DNA from: Sphaeramia orbicularis
Taxonomy: Eukaryota; Chordata; Actinopteri; Kurtiformes; Apogonidae
Assembly: GCF_902148855.1 (NCBI RefSeq)
Contig: NC_043969.1
Location: forward strand, 28,959,853-29,023,852
Direction of reading: 5' to 3'
DNA: 64,000 nucleotides
This document shows positions 48,141 to 61,365 of the stretch, piece after piece. The notes beneath the pieces were generated by a model. The model was not told the DNA's origin and searched no databases. It saw nothing but the letters and a program-made list of their open reading frames with translations. The translations under genes were made by a program, and so were the position numbers. Within the stretch, counting starts at the first letter, position 1. Each line of letters begins with the position of its first letter.

Positions 48141-48878
48141 CAAGAGTAAGTTTGGACAGCACTCTTCGTGTAACTGCAAGTACAGAAAAGTGTTTTTATA
48201 GGTCTTATACTTGCAAAATTTGCAAGCTGACAACTCTACACCATGTAATATTAGCATCATATTACCATAAATATGCCAAAGTCCATTTGACCGGGAGTTA
48301 ATTTAAAAGGGCTTACTACAAAATGCAGTGATCTGGCACACAACACAGAGAAGTATTTACAATCTACTGGTACTTGGTGACCATCCAGAAGAAAGCTTTA
48401 GCCTAAAGAGCACTGATAATCTTCTCACTCAACAGCTGATAAATCTGAGCTGTTTGTTAAAGGAACCAGCTTATCTTCCTTAAATCAGTGTGGTTGAAAT
48501 GGTTTCCTGATCACTGTGACCGAATTTCTGCACATGAGCCCCCGAGACTACGGGAAGTCACATTTGCTATGATTCATGCTGTGTGGCAGGACAATGACTC
48601 ATTCTTATGGTGTAACAAGATAGCATCAGTTTTTTGCAGAAAAGTGATTTTCTGGTAGCTGTCTCGTCGGTGCTCTCGACTTGCCAGCGACAATGAATGT
48701 TTGAGTGGTGGACATGCCTCGCTTGTCAAAGACCTCACGTCCTCAGAGAGATCCATGTCCAGCTATGAGTGAGCAGGAAGAGGGGGAAATGAAATTGGTG
48801 AAACAGAGAGGGCCAATGGTGAGATGAAAAGACGAGGAAAGATTGTTTTAACCACTTTGGTCCTATGTTCACTTTATT

Positions 48879-49310
48879 ATGACGTCTCCTCACCTCTATT
48901 TCCGTTGTCTTCCCCCTCTTCTTCTTCTTGTTCTTCTGATATCTTCTTTTACTGACTCCTTCCCAGCAGCTCAGGTGCAGTGTCCCTTACTTGCCCCTCC
49001 ATATTGCACAACAGATGGAGTTCAAGATATGCTGCTGCGTCCTGAGAGAAAAAAGGGGTTCCTATGGGGTTCTCCTTGCCCCACCTCAACCCCATCGTCT
49101 CTAAGCTCCATTCAGACCACACAACAGCAGCGGTCAGTTTACAGTGCCCAGTTGGTCACAGAGGACCCAGGCACCACTCTCCTGTCTGTTCATTTAACAC
49201 TGGCACCAGGCCTGGCCTCAGCTTCCATCCACACACACTATAGAGTGAAGGATAAGGAAGAGTTAACTTACTCAACAGGTGCAGCCAAGCAGAAAGAGGA
49301 CCAAAGATGA
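48879..49310 (+). CDS. possible small secreted protein, unrecognised
   Basis: A 143-codon frame begins MTSPHLYFRCLPPLLLLVLL and looks like a signal peptide followed by a Ser/Thr/Pro-rich body with two cysteines (QCPLLAPPYC). I know no relative. The hydrophobic start is encoded by a CT-rich tract (CCCCCTCTTCTTCTTCTTG) ending in CAGCAG, which could instead be the pyrimidine tract and acceptor of an exon, or chance. The rest of 48.2-55.9 kb shows no gene. Confidence 0.2.
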   Translation: MTSPHLYFRCLPPLLLLVLLISSFTDSFPAAQVQCPLLAPPYCTTDGVQDMLLRPERKKGFLWGSPCPTSTPSSLSSIQTTQQQRSVYSAQLVTEDPGTTLLSVHLTLAPGLASASIHTHYRVKDKEELTYSTGAAKQKEDQR

Positions 49311-51718
49311 CTGGGATGGATGGAGGTGTATTGCCTTACATTAACCCTGTTCATGTAAAGGAGATCTTCAGGCTGTACAGAATATGTATAGAGTGAGGAG
49401 AGAAGGTGAGAGTGAGACAATATAAAGACTTGATAAGTAACTGACACAGCTACACAGAGTTCTCTCTATGTTCACAGTAATAAGGCCGTAGACTCTTTAT
49501 TGTCCTTTACAGTGGGATCTTATCAGAGAAAATCTAGATCCTGCAAAATTAGCTGCTAATGACTTTGGCAGGGGTTACTGGCAGTGAAGACACCTTTAAT
49601 GTAGTCAGTCAGCACAAAAATACAAGCCTATCCGTTGTTAATCGTGTGTCTACAAAGTGTTAGTTGTTAACATGATTATTTCCAAAAGAGATGTTTTCTG
49701 TTTACATTCATCAGAGCCCGGGGATGCACTTGAGGTTGTACATTGATCAGAAGAGATTAATAGAGCACAAGATTTGTAATAGACACAGATCAGTGTATAT
49801 AATATGTAAGTTAATCTGAAAACTGTGATTTTTGTTCATGAAATTATATATATGTTAATGACTGACCAGAACCTGAGCTTACTCTGACACTTCCTGGAAC
49901 AATTAATATTTTCTAATGGATTGAACCAGTGAACACCAACTAAAAAGCTTTTTTTTTTTTTTTGCATCATTTTGGTTTAACCTCTCACCTTGCTGCAATA
50001 AAATAGGTATGTGCTCCAGGGGGTTTCTATGCACTTGGACATCACTGGTACTGGCCACACCCTGGAGAAATGCAAATGATTACAAAACTTCTACCAGAGA
50101 CATCAGAGAGAATGTATTTTTGATCCTGTCCTGTAAGATTACAATAATAAAGAAATTGTATAGTAGTAGCTCTACTTAAACATGTTTTACATTTAAGTTT
50201 TGTACATACAAGTAGAGGTAGAAGTAGATGTAGACGTGTGTGAAAGAAAAAAAGCAAAAATGGAAGCCATGGTACATGTTTTTGTCAGATTAATTGCAAG
50301 TGACATTGCTGTGCTGCTCCTCTATTGACAAGAACACCTATCCAGAAAATGATATTGGAAAAACAGGTCATGATTGGATAGATTATCCACACACCTGTTT
50401 GCCCTCAACAGTCAAATCCAACAAAAGTGTTAATCTGATGCCATCGCAACACCTGAAACTCCTCCTACAGCACCTTTAGGAGAAGGAGTAACAGGAGTAA
50501 ACTCCTCCCACTGCTTTGTCTACAGTCTGTGTTTTTCTACTACACATCCTCCTGCCGCCTCATTGTGTCTCTGTCACCTAATACCTTCACCACCCCTACG
50601 GATAAGCGCCCCATATCTGGAGCACCAACTGCCCTAATATGCCCTCAAATCAATGCACACCCTGAAAGGACTAAAATTCATTCTTTTCACAGAATTCATG
50701 TATAGTTCTAAGATTATTGTATTTCCAATTTGTCAAGGGTTGCTCTCCTTCAGGACTCCATGTCACTGTGAAGACAGGAATGTAGGAATCAAGAGGAAAA
50801 CAAATTATAGACACTGTCCAACTCTCCCTCTTGTCTGTTTCACACTGACATTTTTGGTACCCTGTCAAACATTCCTTCACAGTAGCTTGCACACATGATA
50901 GCTGTATTTCTGTGCACAAAGATTTCCTTTTATTGTTGACTATACAACATACACTGAAATACAGACAATGCAAACACATGAACATGACTGAATATGAATT
51001 ACTGGTGTCTGAGTGTATATCTGTGCTACGCTTATAAACTTATGATCACTGGAGGCCTTTCAATTATGCAAGGAACATGATCATTGCTGCCTTTTACCAA
51101 AAAATATTGTCACTTTTCAACCACTTGGTGGCAGGCTTGTGTTTTCAGTTCAACCAAAAGAACTGGGCTTGAATTATTTACTGTGATGTGAAGAATGAAA
51201 ACAGAATACAGATGATGACAAAAACAATATTTTACCATCATGTAAACACCCCCCCACACACACACTCACACAGCCTTGTCTCTTTATTAAAGGTCAGTTC
51301 TCACAATGAAGAAAAAGGAGCACAATATGTTTTCGTTTGTAGTGAAAGTCCATTGACCATGTGAGGGTTTGGCTGCAGCTGTGGTTCCACGCCTTGCTGG
51401 GCTCAAGTTTTTATCAGGCCGGCCGCTCCTAGGCTCGTATTGACTGATTCATAACTTTGATATATATTGTTGGCGCTGGGAGTCATGTTCTGAGGTAAAT
51501 AAATGTGCTGGAATCGATGTGTTCACGGACATGGCAGGGTTTTTTTTTTGTTGTTGTTGTTCAAGAGTCATCATTTAGAGCAAGAGATTAAAACATTTTG
51601 GCAAATGCCACACAAAACAAATACAGAAATAATACAGTTAAGTGAGTTTAACAAAGTCCCAAATGAAACACAATGCCCACACTTGAACACACAAATACAA
51701 ATACTGACACACACACAC

Positions 51719-51766
<48 letters not shown>

Positions 51767-54700
51767 CCAACAGTGTAAACAATGTCTCCTTAAAACAAGC
51801 CTGTTAAATGATGCTGTAATACATTGCAATAGCAGGGTAGTGTTTTATCCTGTTGTCTTGTCCTTCCTTGTCCTTTGTTGACTCTACATGTTGATACCAG
51901 TAAATCACAGAGTGGCCAGTCATTGCAAAATTGGGTTTCACAATAAGTCACATGACTGCATTGATCTGTTTTGTTGGTTACAAGTAGCCAAAGAGTAAAG
52001 ACAAAAACAATGTATTAATTCTGTGGCTAAGGATGTCACACATTGGAGCAGACACTAAGATGAAACAATAGTCAATTAATTCAGACTCATGTGTAAATAT
52101 ATTTATGTTTATGTGCATTTTTAAATATGAGAGGTTGACTAGATGTGACAGGAGCTCTATAGTGTGATTAATTGCATCATATAAGATCTAATCCTGTGTT
52201 TTATATTTCCAATATGGTCCTTTAAATATGATATTTATTAAACTATCATAAATCAAGTACATATGAGTGTATATAACCCTTATTTAATCTTGGAATGTAT
52301 CGAGGAGAAGGCCTATTTTGCAACATAATTGAGAAATTATGAAAATGGCAATGACAAAAAAAAAAAAAAGTTGATTTGAGAAACAAATACAAATAGGATG
52401 TTATAACACTCAGAGTGTGGGTAATCGCTGGTAATAAAAGCAAAAACAACAAAACATAGATACAGTAAAATGATTAAAACTGTAAAAACACAATGAATAA
52501 CTACATCTCCCAAAATGTAGTTTTACTCATTTTACCCAAAATCTGTTAAAAAAACAAACAAAAAAAACCCCCAGAAAGATGGTAATTGCAAGATAATAAA
52601 ATAGTATAGTATTACTGTATTAACTTTCAGTATGTAAAACAGACCAGCTGAACAGGAAATATTAAATGAAGAGGGGAAAAAAGCAGGAGAAAGAGAAGCT
52701 CATTTTAAGATGTATTACACTGCAGGTATATGTCACCGTCATACTGTACAATAGAGTCCCAGAAAAATGTATCATTCATCACTCATCATTCTTGGGAAAT
52801 GTTTTAAGCTACCCAACAGTTGAACAAAAGGCCTGGGGGAAACATTAAACAGAGAAATGAGAAAGTATGGCAAGTCTGCAAACCAGCAGAAATAAAAAGA
52901 TCTATATGTCTGTTTGTCCTTTATATTATAACTAATATTTTCACAGTAATTGTATTTAGGTAAAGTTATCGTAATGGAGACATTCATTGTATTCACTCTG
53001 TGCAGTTAATGTGTTTTGTACATGTCTTTGCATAATTGCATGGAAGTAAGTGGGTGTTTTTCTACATTTAAGAACATAGAGTAAGAATATGTACTACAGA
53101 GAATGGCTCATATCAGTGAGTCTCCCTACAAAGACAATGTGACATGGCAGGTTGTGGTTATCTGTGGCTGTGAGGCTTGTGCCAAAGTGGATGGGGTGAT
53201 CAAATGTTGGCAACCGCATTAATATTTGAACACTTTCTGGGGTTTCCTTGTAAATTGAAACTTGGAGATGGTGACAGTGTTGGCACGCACGTGTGCATTC
53301 TTCTCTGTGTCTGCATATCTGACTGTTGTCAAGGCCTCCTCTAGTTTTCGTTGGGAGAAACAGACACAGGTCACATGTAAACACAAGAGAAACAACACAC
53401 CACGCCTCAGTGTTTTGAGAGCCTTCGATAGCTTTGTTTACATCTCGTCTGTCTGAGGATAACCTTTGGCCTCTTCCTTCATGGGATACAAATTAACATG
53501 AGCAGTGTAAACAGAGGAACCTGACGCACACTTAAATACTTAAAAAGCACACTACAAACAACTCCATCAGAGGAGACGACTCATTGGATGGGTTTTAGTG
53601 CACAGGTAGCTAAGTGTGGGTTGTGTGAGACATCCTGGAAACAAAAACAAGGTGGAGGTGTCTAGTTACAAGCCATAAACATAGCTACAGAGCTAGGCTT
53701 CTCTACCACTGAGACCAGTAACAAAAGCAATTTCCTGCTTGAGCATTTTAAACATCGCAGGAAATAAACTTCAACATCCTTCAAATTAGTTGCGAGCAAA
53801 TTTAATTCCAGTGCGATTAATTTCACACTACATTACCAGTGTGACCTTAACGCAGATTGGAACATTTGCCTAAATTGTGTCTGCAACAATAAAGAGGATG
53901 GACACAGCTTTGTAAGCATAGAAAGCTTACCTAGTATGTGTACTGGTGAAATCAAATCCTTTGGGCATTCATTCCTGTACTGTCTGAGCAGAACTGGTTT
54001 GGTGGCTCTGCCTCTTATTGTGTCAATTCACTTTATGTGGTATGGTTTTTTTTGTGTGTGTGTCAGGAATGTGCAACCCAAGATTTTGTTTCACTTGTTT
54101 CTTCCATTTCTCAGCAACTGCCCTGTTCACTTGATCGTTTGTTGCAAAATTATTGATTCTGAAGTTGGCTGGAACAGTTATATTGCATATTTTATACTAT
54201 CAAAGGAGACATTTAAATCAAAGGTAACCAGTCTACCTGAGACAGAGAACAGATGTCTGTGTCTTTAGATGTCTTTATTTTCTGAATTTGGTTGCTATGT
54301 ATAAATAAAACATTTATTTACTGACCAGTGAAACAAAGACGTCTATTGCCTCTAAGCCTCTCACAGGGCTCTACATTTGTGGTACAGGAAATGTCTGGAA
54401 CTTCAAAAAAAAAAAAAAAAAAGAAATGAAATGAAATGTCACAAAGTTGGGAACAATATAAAAGCACTTTCAGGTAGAGAAACAAAGTAAAGATCAATTT
54501 AGTTGTTAATTATGGCCACAAGAGAAACACAGATATAAATAATCAAAAACATTTGGTAATTGACATTGTAACCAGCCAAGCATTTACCAGTGAATATAAA
54601 TATATAAATCCATATAAATAAAGTTAACTTAGAGATCACGTTCAGACTGAAATTTGCAAGCCCTTGACCCAAAGCACAAAAATCATAGATGAATTTAAGC

Positions 54701-55800
54701 ATACACCTAAGCATATTGCTCATCACAGCTACCAGATACACTACGACTCATTCTCTCTCTGGTTCAGTCTATAGGTCAACTATAGGTAAGGAAGACTGTA
54801 GATTTTTTGGTCAGTCAGTCAGAGTGTTGTTCAAGATATTTTGACTGCAGTGTCTCTGCATTCAACAAAACACACATTTCTGCTTTGAGTTCAGAGGTCA
54901 TTGATTAAGTAAAGCTATGTCATGAAGGTGTGTTGTATCAATATTTGCTAATGCTCAGTGCTGACCACACCTTCCTGACATACCAAAGAGTTAAAATGCT
55001 GGAGATAAAGAGAGGGCTCGGCACGGTACATATCTATGCCATTTTTACGCTTTATTACTCACTCTGACCAGTAAATTAGTAAATATAGGCTCAGGACAAA
55101 CATTACACAACTGTGTAACAGACCCCAGACTTAAATGCTTTTCGATTCATTGCATAGCTACAGCTTTTCTGTCATCACTCTCTGTAAAGATCAGCTAACC
55201 AGTGACTTCAGGGAATGTGCAATGTACCCTGGCGCTTAGCATTACAGTGCATAAAGGCAACTAAAAAAGCTGATAGTGGTTCTGATACAAAACCATACAT
55301 CAACCATAAGATTAAGTGCATGTTAAACATGTGGGATGAGTATGGATTTCCTTTTTTTATCCGTTCACAAACAGTGATATGTGTCATCACAGATGCAGTA
55401 GTAAAACACATTAACACAGGAAAACATACAGGAAGAAGTAGCTCAAAAAGCGAGATGGAAAGAGAGTCGTAGTCGTTTGTGGTGAGATGAGCATGCTAAA
55501 AGCTAGTTTTCATGTATGACCATATCATGCAAAACCAAGATCCTGGTATGCATTCACACAGGACATACAGGTGGAAAATAAAAACAAAGTGAAAAAATAA
55601 AACATTCTACAAAAATATTTCACAGCAAAGGTGTGAAAGAAATGTACAGTCATGTGTCTAATACCACAGGGTAAGGCCAGAGGGTTTGGGATGTAAAGAA
55701 GATAGTAAGGCTCTGCTTTCCAGAATATTCCATTAAAATCTTCATGTTTTCAGTCTTAATTAGCTGAGGTGGCTTTTTTTAGGATCAGGTGAAGAAGAAC
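49311..55800. other. gene-poor interval between otol1 and sptssb
   Basis: AT-rich DNA with a (CA)n tract at 51708-51770 and scattered homopolymers. No exon with a recognisable family signature and no clear transposon ends were found. Distal parts may carry 3' UTR of sptssb (near 55.7-55.9 kb). Confidence 0.4.
51708..51770 (+). repeat. (CA)n microsatellite
   Basis: Interrupted CA repeat (ACACACACGCACACAC) in the gene-poor interval. Confidence 0.9.
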
Positions 55801-55922
55801 ATGGTGTTAAAGGGGGTTGATGTGCTCAGGGAGCTAAGGAGATGAGTTCTGGAAATGATCTGAGGACTCATGCTAATCCAACGTGCCTCTCCTCCCTCTT
55901 TCCTTCATATTATCTCTTCGCT

Positions 55923-56165
55923 TTAGTTCATGAGTGCCATGGTGCTCTCAGGCTGGCCACCAAAGATCCCAGAGAAAAACTCTAGCGCCAAGCGCACATG
56001 GATGGGTACAAAGACGTATGAGGTGTAGATCACCATGGCAATAGCGGAGAAGAGTATGGAGTTGAAGATGGACTTCTCCCAGGGCTCTAGGACATAGATG
56101 CCGGTAATGAGCAGGTACTGGTAGTACAGCCAGGCCAGGTATTCCCTCAGGTTCTTGAAGTTCAT
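55923..56165 (-). CDS. sptssb: serine palmitoyltransferase small subunit B
   Basis: Small activating subunit of serine palmitoyltransferase in the ER membrane, the first step of sphingolipid synthesis; the B form favours stearoyl-CoA. The 80-residue frame is a single coding exon; an acceptor (CCTGCAG) lies one base before the ATG, so the 5' UTR is spliced. Visible family marks are [26 protein letters not shown] and a hydrophobic span [20 protein letters not shown]. Then comes HVRLALEFF; His56 is at the same number as the His mutated in the mouse Stellar line. The last eight or so residues (PESTMALMN) differ from mammals. Gene order nmd3-sptssb-otol1 as in human supports the call. Confidence 0.93.
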   Translation of the reverse strand: MNFKNLREYLAWLYYQYLLITGIYVLEPWEKSIFNSILFSAIAMVIYTSYVFVPIHVRLALEFFSGIFGGQPESTMALMN

Positions 56166-58195
56166 CCTGCAGGCTGAATAAAGATGAAACAGAGATGAAG
56201 AACTTGAAGGAGAAAAGAAGATGCAGCAAATAGTTTAGATAAAGACACAGTGGTACAAGTAAAAGAGGAAATTCTCAGAGTTAGTATACTACAGGTTAAA
56301 TAACCTATGCCATGTTATATATATCATTTTGTTCAAAATATTCTACTTCATAGCTGGTCTAAATAAGTCAAATCATATGGAAAACTAAAGGACAGAAGTT
56401 ATATGTTCAACTTGATATACATCCCATAATGTACAGAGATTTCAAGTTGAGCATGTGTGAAGTATTATGCCATGATAAAAAATCTAGCTGACAGGCTTTA
56501 GTGATGATGTTCCTATAGGTTCTACTATTTACTTTTTTTTTTTTTTTTTTTTTACTCCATTCCCTTTTTGCTCTCTGCCTGTGTGTGTCCTGGATGAGCA
56601 CACGATGACTTTATACACATTTACATTTTGCGTTTTTTAATCCAGTGAATCACCTACAATCAAATATTTTTCTTCACTTAAGACAATCTTGTATGCTCAT
56701 TTACTTGGATAATAATATACAGTTTTCCGGTATATCATGTAAGTAAGTTCAATATCTAAACCTATAATGTGGAGTAAAATATTATTAGCTATAATATTCA
56801 AGTAAAGTACCTATACACTTGAATAAATCAGTTACTTTAGATTGCTTTTAAATTCTGACACTCTGATTAATATGCATGTAGTTAATTCAATAAAGACATA
56901 CCCTGAACAGTTATGAACAGAATATTTTTATATTACCTATTATGTCTTATTAACACAAACTTGATCCAATTAAATTGTGAATGCCGGTACTCTCCAGACA
57001 CAGTCATGTTTCGTCCCATGTTTGCCATTATCCTGCATCCTACAATGTAACTACAAACAGCAGAGCCCTGAAGGGGCAATCATCCAGCCCTCCTGCATGG
57101 ATGCAGAGCTCAGGGTCTTGCAGGGATTAGTTGTATGAAGAGGGAAACGCACCTAATGAAATTAAACCCAGGGGTCCCTCATGGATCTGAGCATAAAACC
57201 TTCCCATTATTTTCTTGGCACACTTACTCCCACAGTAGAGACACACACACGGGACTCTGACAAATAAGTTTCTGCTATGTGAATAGAGTAATGAGCAATG
57301 TTTTCCACTCCAACAGAACGTAGTGTACATAATGGGCTCGGTATAAACACTTTATTATATAGCAGGTCACACTGTAAATAACTGTGCCACACAATGCATT
57401 TTAAGATAAAAATTCAAAAATATCTTGTTAATTTAATAGCAGTGTTAAAATGTACCATTTAAAAAATACCCTAAGCCTATTTGTTTAAGGTTTGCATAGC
57501 CGCAGGTATCAACAAATCCGACTGCTGCATAGTTAGGGGGCGGGGTCAACAGGTGCGCTACAGGTACAGGTGTATCCTACCCACCTGACATTCTAGAATA
57601 TACTTTGTGAGCAAGGAAAACAGAATATTCTTCATACGTTTCATCACAATACAGGTACTGAACAGGTACAGGATGTAAACAAATGAACTTCCTCAATGAA
57701 AAATAAATATTGGATCTCCGCTTGCAGGTTAAGCAGCCTCTAAATTAAAATATAATGCAGTTCTGTTAGCAGGCATGGTGCACAAAAATACTGAAGCAAA
57801 ATGTCTCCGACAGTGGATTAAAGTACAATTATTACAGATTTGCGCATCATCATCATATCTTATTATAAAAAAATTAAAAAAAAAGATTATAATAACTATT
57901 AATTTGCTCGCATATTGTGTTTGATAAAGGAAACCAGTAAGATCAGTTATATTTTTAGAACTAAATCCACATAGACTTGCCTTAGAAGCCGCCTTGAAAT
58001 CCCCTGGAACTAGTGATGAGACTGGGACGGGATGAGCGTCAGCTCGTGTCGCTACACTGTTGCTCCGTTGCTTTGTGTAAACGAAAAGCTGCCGCACCAG
58101 TTTGCCACTGGCCTATATGTAGTAACCTGGGCCATACAGACTATGGGTAGCCTACGACACCACACCCACTACTCGTGCTTCCACTCAGGACTCAC

Positions 58196-58560
58196 CTGGC
58201 TCACAGATCCTGCAGGTGGACTGGCGGAGGAATAAACGCACAGGCCGGTGCGTGTGTTTTACGCAGCGGAAAAAACACAGTTGTGGCATTAAGAGGAGAA
58301 TCGGTGTCTCCGGAGTGGCTCTGTTGTCGCCATGTACTGTCCGCTGCTTTCTACAGCATCTTTAAAGTTTGTTGATTCGGTGTCGCATCCTCCTGCTCAT
58401 CCGTCCCAGCATGCAGCAGCCCGGCTCTGCGCCGCAGTCCCTCCTCTGACGTCGACAGCAGCAGCAGCAGCAGCAGCAGTCCGCTCTGCTGCACAGGAGG
58501 AACAAAACAAACCTCAAACAGCACAGGCATCACTGTGACATGCACTTCACACTGCAGAGT
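58196..58560 (-). promoter_or_regulatory. probable 5' UTR exon and promoter of sptssb
   Basis: A GC-richer patch is followed on the minus strand by a good donor (CAG/GTGAGTCC, exon end 58196). It would supply the noncoding exon spliced to 56166. It contains (CAG)8 on the plus strand, that is (CTG)8 in the sptssb transcript. The start is not defined. Confidence 0.4.
58456..58479 (+). repeat. (CAG)8 trinucleotide repeat
   Basis: Eight uninterrupted CAG units lie in the presumed 5' exon of sptssb. Confidence 0.9.
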
Positions 58561-58599
58561 CTGGAGAACACGACCGAATCCTACCGACGACCATAACTG

Positions 58600-61200
58600 C
58601 ATAAAATTACCAAAAATGAACAGAAGTGCGCATTATTCTAAATACTTTAACACACAGCTGCAGCTTTTTCATTCTCCAGTGGTATGATGTTGTCAATAAA
58701 CTACGCAGTTATTAATTATGATAGTCATTTAAAGGGAGAAATCAACCAGGAATTACACATATATAATTTTAATAAAATTATCATGAATGCAAGTGTTGTT
58801 TTTAATATCATGCAACGTTTTAGACCAATGTTTAAGTTAGTGAACATAAGATGCATTAGATAATTTGCACTTTTCTTGGCATTTTCATACAATTTACTGA
58901 TGTGGTTTAAAATTTTAGTGGTGTATAGCCTTCAATTATGATGGTACTGTTTTACTGAATTTGGTTAAGCTGACTGACCATATTGTGGCTGGAAATGTGA
59001 ATAAAAAGGTAATCCACATCAGCCAAATATGTTTACATGATGACGTAAAAATATTTGCAAACTACAGATGTATACTACAGATGTTCTTGTAGTTTACAAG
59101 AGCATCCATGACTCACCTTATCTGAAAGAAAAGCTTACTGCGCAAAACCAGTGCTTAGAAAACATCCAGGAAGGAGTCTGCAGTGCGCACTGTGCGTCAG
59201 AACACTAGGAGGTCATGGTTACAGGCAAAAAATACAGAAGAAGTTGAGGCATCCTCCCTAAAGAAGAAACCTAAGTATGAGCCCCTTTGTTTTAGGGTAA
59301 TCAGACAGTTAGGAAATCTTATCTCCATCTGGCCTGGCTTTGCTGACCTGCTCAGTTCTTACACTTGACAACCACATGCATTATTGATGTGTAAACACGG
59401 GCAGCACCGCCGTGGCGCACTGGTTCTGCATGGGTACACAGCCCGATTCTGTTGGCGTCATCGACTCCATGAATGAATGAGAACCATTCAAGTCAGATAC
59501 AGTGTATAAGCAAATATTATATCTCGTAGATACAGAAAATACTCACTGTGGCCTTCTGGTGAACCGTTCTGACCTGGAAATCTCATTTCAGACCTGTATT
59601 GCATTGTATGAGTGTATTATTGTACTGTGGCACTCAGGAGTTCAGATGTTATCACATGCTGCCATGTGCTAATATGAAGAACGTGTGTGTGTTATTCTAT
59701 AAATTACAGGTAAAAGGCCAAGCATTGGATTGACAGGGTCTCGGTTTGTGTGCTATCAGTGAGGGTGAGAAAAGCGGGTCAACTGGGGGTTGATAAGAAC
59801 CAGGAGAACCCCGACTCTGCTTTGTTGTGACTCACACACAAACACCCAGAGGGATTCACTTGATTCACTTTCCCAAGTAGATCTGGTTACTGTTAACAAC
59901 CAGCTCAGGTTTGTGCAAAACAAGACTGGACCTCCCCCTCCTCCTCTTCACCCAGACTAATATACCGTTACACATGGCATGCGTCTTAGATCACAAAAAA
60001 ACTATTAGCAAGTCTAAACATCCAGAAGTAATAAATAAATAAATAAATAAATAAATAAATATACACACATGTATGACAGTTGAACTTTGGTTAACCAAAG
60101 GACTGTGCTTGTCAAGATACACCATACAAATGACCTCCAATATTGTGATTGAAATGTCTGTTGTATTCTGTTTGGGGTTTCCAAGACATTTTAAAGAAAT
60201 GTCTAAAGTGTTGAAAACGTTTTAATGGTCATTACTCTTCAGCCCTACAACCACAGAGACATGTAGTTTTAATAGATGTACCACTATCATGTTTTGAAAT
60301 ATCCTTGTAAATGTGATATTTTGACATAATCACTTTACCACAATGTTTTACATTGGGATTCTCTTCCAACCCAATAGTGTTTGTTATACTTTCTCAGTTT
60401 CTGCTCTCTCTGAGCACCTAAACTCTTAAACCAGAGTAAGAACATTTCATCTAAATCAGGTACACATCAAATTTTAAAGCAGGATACACATTTTATTCAT
60501 TACTAGCTTTACAATGTGTATTGTTAATATGTGACGATAACATCATGGTAGTGTTTTTAAAAGCACATCTAGCTCCAGTGTCCAATTTCAACTTTTATAC
60601 TGCACAGACATTTTGAAGGTGAAAACCATTATTGGTGGCATTAAGTCATTGCTCATTTACAGAGATCATTCAATAGTGTTACTTAGAACTTCAAGTCTGA
60701 TTTGTGTTGTCATGTGTTTTGCAGAATGTAGGCAGCACATCGTGGGTGGAACGGTGCTACAGCTGACCAGGTATTTTAATATTCACCATGGAAACCAAAT
60801 TCACACCATTAACACACATAACTCAGTTTACCACAAGTGTAGTTATTTGAATACATTAGATCCTTTTTGTCAGAGGTATGAAGCTCCCTCTGGTGGAATT
60901 TCAGAGCAAAACTAACTCTTCCCAGCAGAAAACATGTTCAAAAAAAAAAAAAAAAGAGAGAGAAATGTGCATAATAATGAATATTTATTTGGAAAGTATA
61001 CTGAAAGCACTCTATTTTGAATTCACTTCAAAATTCTTGATGAAGATACAAAGAAGATTATCCCTGGAATATCTCAAGATCAAAGTAATCCAGACACAGA
61101 GAGTTGACAGAACAACTCATTTCATTAGGATTACCGTTAATGTAATCATTACATACCTATTAGAAGCGGCACTGCATTAACCTTGATTTTACAGGTTTTT
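58600..61200. other. intergenic DNA between nmd3 and sptssb
   Basis: No gene is recognised. An (AAAT)n tract lies near 60030-60060. A complement of AATAAA near 60984 may be the nmd3 poly(A) signal, which would put the distal 380 bases into nmd3 3' UTR. Confidence 0.4.
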
Positions 61201-61365
61201 CCTGTAACAGGTGACCACAGATGTGAAAACTGTGGACTTCTTCCACATGAAACGCTACTGGTTATTTGTCGAGTTAGTCGTCCATGTTCCCCCAGTGTAA
61301 ACTCAGGCTGTGAATGTAATTATATTGAATCATCAGTGGCCAGTGTCGCACAGGCTGTAAACAGA

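Noticed and set aside
53094-53384. Minus-strand frame with several Cys and His (CRHREECTRACQHCHH)
   Set aside because: Spacing does not fit a known zinc finger, no acceptor or start context supports it, and composition is like the flanks.
57127-57330. Candidate exon near sptssb
   Set aside because: The short frame has no recognised motif and lies in the expected 5' intron of sptssb.
59400-59480. tRNA-like or SINE head (GCCGTGGCGCACTGGTTCTG)
   Set aside because: It has partial A-box/B-box resemblance only; no cloverleaf, tail or target duplication could be made out.
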